64,000 nt of DNA. Source: Lepus europaeus. Taxonomy: Eukaryota > Chordata > Mammalia > Lagomorpha > Leporidae. The notes under the pieces are model-generated. The model saw nothing but the letters and a program-made list of their open reading frames with translations, ran no database searches and had not been told where the DNA came from. How positions within the stretch are numbered: position 1 is the stretch's first letter; each line of letters begins with the position of its first letter. Location of the stretch: positions 56,110,948-56,174,947 of the forward strand of contig NC_084835.1 in NCBI RefSeq assembly GCF_033115175.1, given 5' to 3'. Below, piece by piece: positions 33,281 to 45,100 of this stretch. The translations under genes were made by a program, and so were the position numbers.

Positions 33281-33399
33281 GTTCCTCAAACCCAGGTTTA
33301 TGGAAAGCATGAGGAAACCCAAGCCTCTAGCAGATTTCTGTCAAATCCTAGGGATTTATTCTCAATATCAAAGGAATGTACTCTAAACATATTTTTTTA

Positions 33400-33712
33400 A
33401 AGATTTATTTTATTGATTTGAAAGACAGAGTTACAGAGAGAGGTAGAAACAGAGAGAGAGGTCTTCCATTCACTGGTTCACTCCCCAGATGGCTGCAACA
33501 GCTGGATCTGTGCTGATCAGAAGCCAGGGGCTTCTTCTGGGTCTCCCACGTGGGCGCAGGGGCCCAAAGACTTGGACCATCCTCTACTGCTTTCCCAGGC
33601 CATAGCAGAGAGCTAAATTGGAAGAGGAGCAGCCGGGTCTCAAACCAGCGCCCATATGGGATGCCGGCGCTTCAGGCCAGGGCTTTAACCCGCTGTGCCA
33701 CAGCGCTGGCCC
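33400..33712 (-). mobile_element. C-repeat SINE, minus
   Basis: The near-perfect TSD CTCTAAACATATTTTT / CTCTAAAAATATTTTT flanks the copy. Confidence 0.94.
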
Positions 33713-33744
33713 CTCTAAAAATATTTTTTAAAAATAAGTGCAGG

Positions 33745-34088
33745 GGCTATGATTGTAGTATGGCGGGTAAATCTGCTGCCTGTGACATCAACGTTCTGTG
33801 TAAGCACCTGTTCGTGTCCCAGAGGCTCTACTTCTGATCCAGCTCCCTACTAATGGCCTGGAAAAAGCAGCAGAAGATGGGCGCAAGTGTTTGGGACCCT
33901 GATACCCATGTGAGAGACCTGGAAGAAGCTCCTGGTTCCTGGCTTCGGCCTAGCCCAGTGCTGTTCATTTGTTCATTGCAGCCATTTGGGAGTTAACCAA
34001 TCAATGGGAGCACTCTCGCTCTCTCTCTTTCTCTCTCTCTCTCTCTCATTTTCAAATAAAATAAAAATAAATCTTAAAAATAAATGAG
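33745..34088 (+). mobile_element. Old C-repeat SINE
   Basis: GGGGCTATGATTGTAGTATGG head and CAAATAAAATAAAAATAAATC tail. A CATTTGTT duplication is seen at 33965. Confidence 0.86.
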
Positions 34089-34099
34089 TACATAAAATG

Positions 34100-34402
34100 G
34101 GGTGGGTATTTAGCTGATCAGCTAACCTTGCTGGGTTACAGTGCCTGCATGCTGTTTGGTGCCTGGCTCCAGTTCCTGATTCCAGCTTCCTGACAATGCA
34201 GACCCTGGGAGGCAGTGCTGATGGTTCAAGTGACTGGGTTCCTGCCACCCAAGTAGAAGGAGATCTGGATGGAGTTTCCTGTTCCCAACTTCAGTCCTAG
34301 TTCAGCTCTGACCATGGTGGGCATCTGGTGGCGAACCAACAGGTAGGAGTGCTGCCCCTCTGTTTTTCTGCTTCTCAGAGGTGGAGAGAGAGAGAGAAAG
34401 TG
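34100..34402 (+). mobile_element. Old C-repeat SINE
   Basis: GGGTGGGTATTTAGCTGATC head, TGCCACCCAAGTAGAAGG middle, 3' end eroded into a GA stretch. Confidence 0.78.
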
Positions 34403-34429
34403 CTCGTATTAACGCATTATCAAACAACG

Positions 34430-34730
34430 TAGATTCTGTAGGGGAGAGGGAGCAGGGTTTATGTGTATTGCTCAACCTAAAGATGCATTTTGGATGAAAA
34501 ACGCTTGTGCATAAAGGGATGCTATTGAGAAAGTAAAAGACAACCCACAGGATGGGATAAAATGCTTGGGAATCATATCTTTGAGTAGTCTGTTATTCAG
34601 AATATAAAACAATTCTTACAAACCTCAGAGTAAAAAGAATATAACCCAATTAAAAAGTGGACATAGGATCTGAATAGACAGTTCTTAAAAAAAAATACAC
34701 AAGTGGCAAATAAGCACAGGAAAAGGTGCC
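34430..34730 (+). mobile_element. Old L1M fragment
   Basis: CCCAATTAAAAAGTGGACATAGGATCTGAATAGACAG is sense L1 sequence (here cited by position 34646-34682). Confidence 0.65.
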
Positions 34731-34734
34731 CAGG

Positions 34735-34870
34735 AAGTGGGTGTTTGGCCTAGACACGGGTTGAGATGCTGGCATTCTATGTCAGAGCGCCTGGGTTTAA
34801 GACCCAGCTCCCCCTCAGTCCTGCTTCCTGCTGTGCGGACTCTGGGATGCAGTGTACACAGCTCCCAGGC
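34735..34870 (+). mobile_element. SINE 5' fragment
   Basis: GTGGGTGTTTGGCCTAGACAC head. The copy stops before the CT region. Confidence 0.72.
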
Positions 34871-35099
34871 AGCCAGGCAGGCAATGACGCAGTCCCCTCC
34901 ACGTGCTCTATTCAGTAACTTACATGAGACAGAGACTTTTTTATAAATCACATCCTGTGTTAGGTGCTCTTGCCCAACTGCAGATGAATGGAAGTGCTCT
35001 GAGTGTGGGTGTGGGAGGCTAGGCTAAGCTGTTTCTCACTTACAATATTCTTAACTTAGGATGGGTTTATCAGGACCTAGCCACATTGTAAGTCAAGGA

Positions 35100-35480
35100 G
35101 CGTCTGTGTCTTTACATCCTAAACGTCCTGTTTGGGTTCTCTGGAGAACCAAGCTTACTATAGCAACAAGGACAAATGAAAGCATAAGTTCACATGAAAA
35201 CTCAGACACAAATGCTCACAGCAGCATTATTCCTAACAGCCAAAAGGGAAACAGTCCAAATGTCCATCAGCTGAAAAAACGGAACAAGTTTTGGTATACC
35301 CCCAAATAGATTTTTGGCAATGAAGAGGAATGATTCTAGTTGTGCTACCACGCAAATGAACCTTGAAAGCGATAAGTGAAGGAAACCAGACACAAAAGGC
35401 CGCATATTGTATGACTTGACTTATATGAAATATTCCGAGTAGGCAAATTTATGAGGAAACAGATTAGTCATTGCCAGTGG
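35100..35480 (+). mobile_element. Old L1M 3'-end fragment
   Basis: GCAGCATTATTCCTAACAGCC, AATGTCCATCAGCTG and GTATGACTTGACTTATATGAAA follow L1M order. Confidence 0.7.
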
Positions 35481-35740
35481 GTGGGGCAGAAGAGGAGTGC
35501 TTTTCTTAAATTTTACTATCTATATAATATTTAGCAATGTAAATTGTAGGCGAAAATTTAGTGCAGTTTCAATAGAAACAACTTTTTCTTCCCCTGAAAA
35601 TACAGCAGTATTTGAAAGGGCTTTACAGCTGCTTCTAAAGTTCATAAGCTTAGAGAGGAAGGAGTTTCTTTTTGGGGTAAAATTTATAAAATTGATTGTG
35701 GTGATGGTGCTCAACTCTGTAAATGTACTAAAAAATCGAG

Positions 35741-36045
35741 GCCGGTGCTGTGGTGTAGCAGGTAAAGCCAGCACCTGCAGTGCCGGCATCCCATATGGTG
35801 CCAGTTTGAGTCCCAGCTGCTCCACTTCAGATCCAGCTCTATGGCCTGGGAAAACAGTAGAAGATGGCCCAAGTCCTTGGGCCCCTACATCCATGTGGGA
35901 GACCCGGAAGAAGCTCCTGGCTCCTGGCTTCGGATCAGTGCAGCTCCAGCCATTGTGGCCATTCGGGGAGTGAACCAGCGGATGGAAGACCTCTCTCTGC
36001 CTTTCTGCAAATCTGCCTTTCAAATAAATAAATCTTTTTCTAAAA
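35741..36045 (+). mobile_element. C-repeat SINE
   Basis: GAGGCCGGTGCTGTGGTGTAG head, CTTTCAAATAAATAAATC tail. CT region short. Confidence 0.95.
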
Positions 36046-36074
36046 ACATCGCTGAATTTTATGTTTTAAATGGT

Positions 36075-36397
36075 AAATTTATTTTTAATGTTTTATTTAT
36101 TTGAAATATAGAATGACAGGGGTGGGGAGAGAGTCAGAGATGGGGAGAGAGTGAGAGGTCTTCCATCTGCTGGTTCACTCCCCAGATGGCTGCAACACCC
36201 AGGGCTGGGCCAGGCCCAAGATAGTAGTCAGATGTTCCGTCTCAGGCTCTTGGCAGTTGCGCCAGCACTTGGGCCATCTTCCACTGCCTCTCAGGCACCT
36301 TAGCCAGGTGCTGGATTGGAGGCAAAGGTGAGATTTGATCCCAGGCACTCTGATATGGGACGTGGGTGTTCCAAGTAGTGGCTTAACTCACTGCTCT
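36075..36397 (-). mobile_element. Old C-repeat SINE, minus
   Basis: TTTTATTTATTTGAAATATAG tail side, GTAGTGGCTTAACTCACTGC head side. Confidence 0.82.
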
Positions 36398-36693
36398 GCA
36401 ACAGCCACAACTAAAGAAACCAGAGAGAGACATGGAGTCCCATCTGCTGGTCCATTCCCCAAATGCCTGCAGTGGCTCCAGGCCAGGTTGGAAGCTGAAG
36501 CCAGGAGCCAGGAGCTCAATCCAGGTCTTCCACACAAATAGCAGAAGCCAATTCACCTGAGCTATCAGTCTTGCCTCTGAGTGTCTGCATGGCAGGAAGG
36601 TAGAATAAGAAACGAGTTGGGAGGCGAACCCAGACATTCTGCTATGGGAAGTGTCTTATCCAGCATCCTAACCACTAAGCTAAATGCCTACCT
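36398..36693 (-). mobile_element. Old C-repeat SINE, minus
   Basis: GAGAGACATGGAGTCCCATC through ACCACTAAGCTAAATGCC, abutting the preceding copy. Confidence 0.78.
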
Positions 36694-37366
36694 TTTAAAT
36701 GACAAGCTTTATGATATATAATTTATTAAATTTGTAAGAGGATGAAAAAGAGAAGGATTTCACAGTTTTATGGTAGCAGACCCCTCGGCATCCCCTCTGT
36801 CCTCTGCAGGCAGCAGGAGGAAATCAATGCTGTTGGGTAAGTAGAATGAAAGCCTGAACACATGGCCCATTCTCTGTGGCCAAGCTAAGCTGGTTAATGT
36901 TCGTGTTCCTAAGGACTAATGAAAATGCTCTTACTTTGCATAAATTTCCTGAAAGCATTCCTGCCCAAATGAGATTTGAGAACATAATCCAACTATGCCC
37001 GTTGAGAGGCTCAGCAGTGCAATCTGGTCCCCTCCATGCAGCAGACTGGGGTAAGTGTAGACCATCTGGAGCCTGGGCTGTTCCCATGCACTCCAGGATG
37101 GAGCCGGCATCTTCAGAAATTACCGATTTCTATCTCTGGTCATTGTTCCTTTTGTCTTTCTTCTAAAAGTCAATGCAGATATTCTATTCTGGTTAAATAA
37201 AGGATTCTGGTTATTTGAATCCAGCATAATTGAGTTTTCATTTGACACTGACAATAATAAAAAACTATGACCCCTTTAACCTCCTCCTTGTATCTCTTGA
37301 GCAGTCATCACATCACTCTGTTCGTGAAGTTTGCACTTGAAATGAAATGAATATATATTCTTCTGA
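36694..37366. other. Intergenic, no feature recognised
   Basis: An AATAAA occurs at 37196 downstream of no recognisable exon. No repeat family assigned. Confidence 0.4.
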
Positions 37367-37500
37367 CTCAGCTCCCTGCTAATGTGCCTGGGAAAGCAGC
37401 ACAGAATGGCCCAAGTGCTTTTGTCCCTGCACCCACTTGGGAGACCCAGATACAGTTCCTGGTTCCTGGCTTGATTGATCCAGACTTGGCTGTTGTAGCC
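37367..37500 (+). mobile_element. SINE middle fragment
   Basis: CAGCTCCCTGCTAATGTGCC to CTTGGCTGTTGTAGCC. Head and tail missing. Confidence 0.82.
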
Positions 37501-37745
37501 CGTAGTTTCCTTCCACTGTGATCAGAAAAGATATCTGATATGATTTCAATGTTCTTAAATTGCTTAATACTTGCTTCATGGCCTGATATGTGATCTATCC
37601 AGGAAAATATTCTGTGTGCATTTGACAAAAATGTACATTTTGCTGCTGTTGGGTGAACTGTTTGCTTCCCATATTTGTGTGCTCTGATGTTAGGTGCACA
37701 TACAGTTGCTAAACATTCCTGATAAACTGAGCTTAATTAATAATT
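37500..37745 (-). mobile_element. Old L1M ORF2 fragment, minus
   Basis: GTGATCAGAAAAGATATCTG, ATATGTGATCTATCCAGG and TGCTGCTGTTGGGTGAACTG are antisense ORF2 words. Confidence 0.82.
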
Positions 37746-37769
37746 ATATAATGTCCATCTTTGTTTCTT

Positions 37770-37832
37770 GTTTTACAGGTGGGAAAACCAAGGCACAGAA
37801 GTAACACAGTTAAGTAGCAGATACATAAGATC
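37770..37832 (-). mobile_element. MIR fragment
   Basis: TTTTACAGGTGGGAAAACCAAGGCACAGAAG matches the reverse of the MIR 3' half. Confidence 0.6.
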
Positions 37833-37854
37833 ATGTATAAACAGGGACTGGGGG

Positions 37855-38098
37855 GGGTGGGTGCTGGGGTGCAGCAAGTTAAGTTGCTGGCATGCCTGTA
37901 CCCCATATTGGAGTGTCTAGGATCAAGTCCCACCTCTGCTTAGGAGCCAACTTCCTGCTTATGCACACCCTGGGAGGCAGTAGATGGTGGCTCAACTACA
38001 TGGGTTCCTGCCTCCCACACAGACTTAGACAGAGTTCCTGGCTACTGACTTCAGCCTGACCCAGCTACACTGTGTCCCACACGTGGCTCAACTGCTAC
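37855..38098 (+). mobile_element. Old C-repeat SINE, 3' shortened
   Basis: GGGTGCTGGGGTGCAGCAAG head and CTCCCACACAGACTTAGAC middle. Ends without CT or A tail. Confidence 0.78.
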
Positions 38099-38129
38099 CT
38101 TATAATACCTACCCCTGTTCTTTTCTTTT

Positions 38130-38457
38130 CTTTTCTTTTTTTTTTACTTATTAGACAGGTAGAGTTATAGATAGTGAGAGAGAGAGACAGAGAGAAAGGT
38201 CTTCCTTCCATTGGTTCACCTCCCAAATGGCCACTATGGTCGGAATTGCGCTTATCCAAAGCCAGGAGCCAGGTGCTTCCTCCTGGTCTCCCATGTGGGT
38301 GCAGGTGCCCAAGCACTTGGGCCATCCTCCACTGCTTTCCCAGGCCACAGCAGAGAGCTGGACCGGAAGAGGAGCAGCCGGGACTAGAACCCGGTGCCCA
38401 TATGGGATGACGGCACCACAGGCAGAGGATCAGCCATGTGAGCCACGGCACCAGCCC
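38130..38457 (-). mobile_element. C-repeat SINE, intermediate type, minus
   Basis: TTAGACAGGTAGAGTTATAG after a T run with CTTTT repeats, ending GCCACGGCACCAGCCCC. Head and tail mix features of both age classes. Confidence 0.94.
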
Positions 38458-38499
38458 CTATTATTTCTTTTACACTTAGATTCTTTTGAGATGCGAACT

Positions 38500-38757
38500 C
38501 ATCCTGAACTAGTGTGGGGATCCACAGAAGTGAAAGAGGGAGAAAGCTCTGAAGATGGAGGAAGGGGCCCGAGCCAAAGAATGTGAGTCTCTGCAAATGG
38601 GAATGGGTGGGTGGGAAAGGGATTCTCCCTGCTCTTACCCTAAGAAGACCCAATTTTTGACTTCTAACTTACAGAACTATGGTAAAAATAAATTTGGACT
38701 ATTTGAAGCCACTAAGTTTGTGGTAATTTATTATAGCAGAAATAGGAAACTATCATT
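38500..38757 (+). mobile_element. MaLR LTR 3' part, plus
   Basis: TTTGACTTCTAACTTACAG and TTTGAAGCCACTAAGTTTGTGG then GCAGAAATAGGAAACTA are the 3' end of an MLT1/MST-type LTR. Confidence 0.72.
38727..38732 (-). terminator. Candidate PSMG2 poly(A) signal
   Basis: On the minus strand this reads AATAAA, 282 bp beyond the PSMG2 stop and inside the MaLR LTR. The AGTAAA variant near 38900 is an alternative closer to the stop. Neither is proven. Confidence 0.3.
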
Positions 38758-39014
38758 TAAAAAAAGAGAGACATTTCAGACAAAATTACTTAAGAAATAA
38801 AATCTTACTGTACAAAATTTACATTTGTTATATCTGAGGAAAAGCATGGCAAAAGATTTTCAGTTAATCCTTTTTTTTTTTTTAGAGATTTTTGTGAAAA
38901 GTAAATATTTACTTCCTAATACATTCTCAGATAATACAAATTTCACATTGAAGGTTTAACAGTTGTGTTGGTAATAAGTATCCTGGATTACAAGGTCTAA
39001 AACCAAAAAACAGA

Positions 39015-39113
39015 TCAAAAGAGTGCAGGAGGAAGACCACTGCCAAACAGTAATCTCCAAGAACTCGGGATTTTCCATGGCAAGGTGGATGCTGCAGGGT
39101 CATCACCCTGTAC
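39015..39113 (-). CDS. PSMG2: PSMG2 coding exon 7 (last)
   Basis: The acceptor region reads TTTTTCAG|GTACAG|GGT: two AGs six bases apart, both in frame. The first gives VQGDDP, the second GDDP. The second restores the human length. The exon ends WKIPSSWRLLFGSGLPPALF and TGA. Confidence 0.93.
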   Translation of the reverse strand, partial: VQGDDPAASTLPWKIPSSWRLLFGSGLPPALF

Positions 39114-42100
39114 CTGAAAAAGAAAAAAAAAAACAAAAGACTTTCAGCTTCACCAACAAATCTCCTTTTAACACGCAGGTATTATAAAGCTCTCCCTGTG
39201 GAGTCCCATGGGGTAGCCAGGTTTTACTGTAAGGAAAGATAAAGTATAATAAGTTTCTAAGTCTGTATATCACCTAAAGATAAATTTCTTCAAGTTCTAA
39301 ATCATAAAAATATGCCAGGAAGGCTATAGATGGAGTCTATTAAATAAAATCAAATTCAAGAGGAATAGGGGCTTTGAAAAGAATCAGTGTGATCTGTGTC
39401 AGTTTTTTCTTGGCAAAGCACAAATTAAAAAGACAGTTACCCACCAGATAAAGAAGCCTGATGGACTTCTGCCTGAAGGCTAGCTCATTTCTCTGGGTGT
39501 CACATTCTCATCTCATTACACAGAAAAGTCCTTTAATCGTGACACATATCCAATAGCTAGAGTATCGCTCACACAGTAATACCTTCTGCATCCTTCAAAA
39601 AAAAAACCTAAAACCCAAAGACTTGTTTATTTTTATAAGGATCTGTCTGGCATAATTAATGTAAAATAAACAATAAGTACAATGAAGAACTTAGGATTTT
39701 ATTTCTTGGAAAACTAGTGTTCATGAAACAACTGTAAATAACTGTCCTGATTTCCAAAAATTCAGCTTAAATTAAATTCTGTACATAACCAGAGAAATAA
39801 AAGCTTATGTTACAGAAAACTTACATGTGGTTTGATTATTTGAAGCCATTCATTTAGATATTCAACAAGACCCAATGCATCTGGGATATTGTCCCCTTCC
39901 GAGACAAATTTCAGCAGAACTGCCATCTGGATATCTTTACAACAGCTACAACAATAAATAAAGATAATAATTTAGTATTCTTCCACTGATAGAAGACGCT
40001 GATTCTAGCATGTCTGTTTTTATAGCCAGGATGACAGTCCAGGTTTTAGGCGAGGAGGGAGCACCACGTCCTAAGATCACTCATTTATTCCCCCTTGCCT
40101 GATGCATACCCTTATGTCTGTGGAAACAAAACTAGCAGTCATCTAACAACTGCCTGGGGCACACGCCAGTCTGCACCTCACCCAAGCTGCATGAAAACCA
40201 TCCTTCCTGCCCCATGTGAGGTCTATTATTATTTAATTAATTTTTTTAAAATTTGAAAGGCAGAGGGAGAGAGGGAGAGAGAGAGGGAGAGATCTTCCAT
40301 TCCCCAGGTGGCCACTAATGGCTGGGGTAGGGCCAGACTGAAGCCAGGAGACAGGAATTCCATCCAGGTTTCCCACATAAGTGGCCGGGGCCTAGGCACT
40401 AGGACCATCTTACATTGCTGTATCAGGTGCACTAGCAGGGAGCTGGATATGAAGTGGAACAACTAGGATTTGTTGGGTGCTTGTATGGGATGCTGGCATC
40501 ATAGGCCATGGCTTAACTTGCTACACCACAACACTGGCCCCGTGAGGTCTGCTCTGATCCATCCCCAAATCTACTCTTAGAAGATGTATGCTGGGGCTGG
40601 CGCTGTGGTATAGCCAGTGGTAAGCCACTGCTTATGACACAGCATCCCAAATTGGCACTAGTTCAAGTTCTGGTTACTCTTCTTCCAATCTAGCTCCTTG
40701 CTAATGTGCCTAGGAAAGCAGCAGAGGATGGCCCAAGTACCTGTGTTCCTGCACCCACATGGGAGACCTGGAGGAAGATCCTGGCTCCTGGCTCCTGGCT
40801 TTGGAATGGCCCAGCTCCAGCAGTTGCAGCCATTTGGGGAGTGAACAGATGCAAGATCTCTCTCTTTGTCTCTCCCTAACTCTGCCTTTCAAATAAATAA
40901 ATAAATCTTTAAGAAAAAAATGTGTGTGCTTAGAGAGGTTGCACAGAAAATGTATTGAGATTTCTAAAATCTCATACTTAATAAAGCATTAAATATGGCT
41001 TTTGAGGAACAAATTATTCAATTACCAAATATGAACCTTTCCCTTGAATGTAACATGTTTTATAAATATATCTTGAAGATCCCAATAAGTAATGTGACAT
41101 GCTCTCCTGGTCATCTTAAATTCATTTTTTATAAAATATTTATTTATTGGGGCTGGCACTGTGGCGAAGTGGGTTAAAGCCCCAGCCTGCAGTGCTGGCA
41201 TCCCATATGGACACTGGTTCAAGTCCCAGCTGCTCCACTTCTGATCCAGCTCTCTGCTATGGCCTGGGAAAGCAGTGGAAGATGGCACAACTCCTTGGGC
41301 CGCCCCTGTACCCGTATGGGAGACCCAGAAGAAGCTCCTGGCTCCTGGCTTCGGATCAGTGCAGCTCTGTCTGTTGCTTCCATCTGGGTAGTGAGCCAGC
41401 GGATGGAAGACCTCTCTCTCTGCCTCTCCTTCGCTGTTTAACTCTTTCAAATAAATAAAATAATTCTTTAAAAGTTTTTATTTATTTATGTGAAAGGCAG
41501 AGTTACAGAGAGGCAGAGAGAGAGGGGAGAGGTCTTCTATCTTCTGGTTCACTCCTCAGATGGCTGCAATGGCTGGAGCTGTACCAATCCAAAGCCAGGA
41601 GCCAGGAGCTTCTTCTGGGTCTCCCACATGGGTGCAGGAGCCCAAGGACTTGGGCCATCTTCTACTGCTTTCCCAGGCCACAGCAGAGAGCTGGATGGGA
41701 AGTGGAGCAGCTGGGATTCAAATCGGCACCCAAATGGGATGCTGGCACTACAGAGAGCTGCTTTACCTGCTGTGCCACAGTGCTGGCCCCTTAAATTCAT
41801 TTTTAAGTAAGATGAAAAACAAATGATTAAACAGGCCAACAAACTCACCTTTCATCATACAGTAATTTTGTGATGCCTCCTCCTGGAACACGGACACAAA
41901 GATCAGAATCTTCTATTTCAGGAATACATGGGCTTTTTTCCATTTCTTGCCAGTTAAGGCTCTTTATTTTATTTTGAACAGTTTTTTGTATGGAAGGTGT
42001 AAGTAGATACCGGAAGGGAGTGCTGAAAGTAATCACATAATTAATATTTTAAAAACTCACAAATATAAACAAAAAGGAATCAATTCTTTTAGCTAAAATT

Positions 42101-45100
42101 ATCTTGGTTTCCATATATTCTGGTACACAACGCAAAACACAAGTCTCAGTAGACTATGGAAGAGTAACTTCTGTAGAAAATAGTGACTGCAGGGCCCATG
42201 CTGTGGTGTAGCAAGTAAAGCTACCACCTGCAGTACTGGCATCCCATATGGGCACTGGTTAGAGTCCCGGCTGCTCCACTTCAGATCCAGCTCTTTGCTA
42301 TGGCCTGGGAAAGCAGTAGAAGATGGCCCAAGACCTTGGTCCCCTGCACCCACATGGGAGACCCGGAAGAAGCTCCTGGCTCGGGAATGGCCCAACTCTG
42401 AACACTGCAGCCATTTGAGGGGTTATCTAATAGATGAAGATCTCTCTCTCTCTCTCTGTCCCATCTCTGTAAATCTGCCTTTCAAATAAATAAATAAATA
42501 AATAAATATTTTAAAAAATAAAATACTGATCCCTATTTCATACTTAGGAGAGAGTATAAAGAAGGAGGCCACTACAGAAAGACACCTGTTCACAACAGCT
42601 CTGCTCCCTTCTGCCACAACGCCTGTAATTTACCATAAGCTTGCTGGAAATTAGCCTGTTATAAAAGGTAACGCTTGGTTTATTATTTTTTCTCCCTGAT
42701 TTTAAGGTGTATAAATGATCTAAATTAACTAAAAGATAAGAGTATACTATTTAATATTTAACAAGTTAATGTGACAACAATAAAACAGTTTCTATTTCTA
42801 TTTCTGGGATACCTTGTCTTGTATTTAAGACTTCATTCTGGCAGGCCCAAGAGGTATACTTAAAGGCAACTAGATTTCTACAAATACAAACAGTTGTATA
42901 TATGGAGATACTGATTTAATCTTTCCAAGGTTACCAACCAGTCTTAGGTGCCCTTTCTCTTCTCTCTCTTTCTCAGTGAGCCCTGTGACTGCCAAGCGCA
43001 GGAAACACTGAAGCCTAGCTCCCAAACTCTACACCAAAGCCTTCCTTGAGACTCCCTGAACCAACCTCAGGGAAACCAAAAGGATCCACCTAACTGTTGT
43101 GCCTCCTGTGCCTCGGTCTTCTTGTGCCTTCCTCCTTCTAAACGCCAATTAGGAGCTATAAGGATATTCACAGCTTTTAAAATTTAGCTTTTCAACACAG
43201 AAAATGATCACAGAATAACACAATAAAGGCAAGCACCTACCTAGACAGCTGTTTGTCATTTCGGTGATAGGAATGACTGCTAGAAAGAACAATGACTCTG
43301 GCACAGCCGCTATTTTCCACCCAGCAAAGCAGTTTTTCACAGAATGACTTCGATTTATACTTGGTATGCAATTGAGAGAATAAAAGAAAAATATATAAGC
43401 TGGTTCATAGGGTATATGAATATTCTATATCATATTTTATAAACTATGTGATAATCATACGTAATTTGCATACACTAAAATATTAGCATTTTAAGATCCA
43501 CTTACTCTTCTTAAACTAAAGGTGAAAGATAAAGAGCACGGAACCATTTAATATATCTTTACATTTATGATATAAATTATGAGGGATCCAGATTTCAAAA
43601 ACATCCCATTCTAAACAGTCCAGTGCTAATAACCAGCCCATGGCCAACTGTGAGTCGTTCTTTCCAGAAACATCTGACTGGCATCTGATCATGAAGCACC
43701 CATCAGATGAACGCAGAAAGCCAAACATCTGCCCTCAATTCCTCAAAGGAGCCCGTATCGTGAAGAACAGAAGAGGACACCAACCAAAAAGATGTAACAG
43801 CCAATGCAACATGCAAACCTTGTCTGGATCCAGAATTGAAGGATATTGTGAGGAGGACAACTGGGGAAGTTGGGTGATATTACTAAATAACTCATTAAAT
43901 GTTCACTGTCTTTTGTGTGATAATAGTGTTGTGGCTGTAAAGAAATGTTCTTATTCTCAAAAGATGTCTGCTGAAGTATCATGACGTCATTAGCCTACTT
44001 TTGGAATGTTTGGCAGAAGTAAACTATGTGTGTGCTTACAAATTTTTGGGGGGAGAAACCCCACTTTATGTATTCTTGTTCTATAGATTGTTAATAATTA
44101 TTGGGGCCAGCACTGCAGCATAGTGGGTTATGCCACTACTTGCAATGCTAACATACATATGGGTGCTGGTTCATGTCCTAGCTGCTCCACTTCCTATTCA
44201 GCTCTCTGCTAATGTGCCTGGAAAAGCAATGAAGATGGCTCAAGTGCTTGGGCACTTACCACCCACATGGGAGACCTAGATGAAGCTCCTAGTTCCTGGT
44301 TTCATTGAGAACATTTGAGGAGTGAACCAGTGATGAAAGACCTCTCTCCCTCTCTCTACCCTCAAATCTATCTTTCACACAAATAAACAAATCTTTTTTT
44401 TTTTTTAATTTTATTTGACAGAGTTATAGACAGAGAGAGACAGAGAGAAAGGTCTTCCTTCTGTTGGTTCACCCTCCAAATGGCTGCTACTGCCGGCGCA
44501 CTGCGCTGATCCGAAGCCAGGAGCCAGGTGCTTCTTCATGGTCTCCCATGCGGGTGCAGGGCCTAAGCACTTGGGGCATGCTCCACTGCCTTCCCGGGCC
44601 ACAGCAGAGAGCTGGACTGGAAGAGGAGCAACCAGGACTAGAACCTGGTGCCCATATGGGATGCCAGTGCCACAGGAGGAGGATTAACCAAGTGAGCCAC
44701 GGCACTGGCCCACAAATAAACAAATCTTAAAAAGAAAAAAAAAAAAGGCAGCATAGCATAGTGGTTAAGAGAGACAAGCTCTGGAGTCATGTTATTGGAC
44801 TGGCATGCCATCTCCCCTCCTGCAGACTGTACATCTCAGGCAAACTGTTTAGTCTTTCTATGCATCAATTATCTCATTTAAAAATGAGAATAATGCTAGT
44901 ATCTGCTCCACAGAACTGTTGTGAAAATTAAGTATGGTAATAAATATAAGGTGCTTATAACATTAATAGGGCAAAGAATCAATCCTCAATGCTTGTTATT
45001 TTAAAATGATTCTTACTTCCATCTACCAAAAATTAAAATGTTTGAGTTGTCTATCTTAATTTTTTAACCTAATACTGATTAGAAAAAGGACAAAAACAGA

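Noticed and set aside
1-38900. PTPN2 3' exons expected next to PSMG2 by human order
   Set aside because: No stretch resembling a phosphatase exon was found. In human the two genes are tens of kb apart, so the gene probably lies further left.
43640-43984. 114-codon plus-strand frame in PSMG2 intron 3
   Set aside because: The right part matches an L1M 3' UTR-like remnant and there is no splice or domain support.
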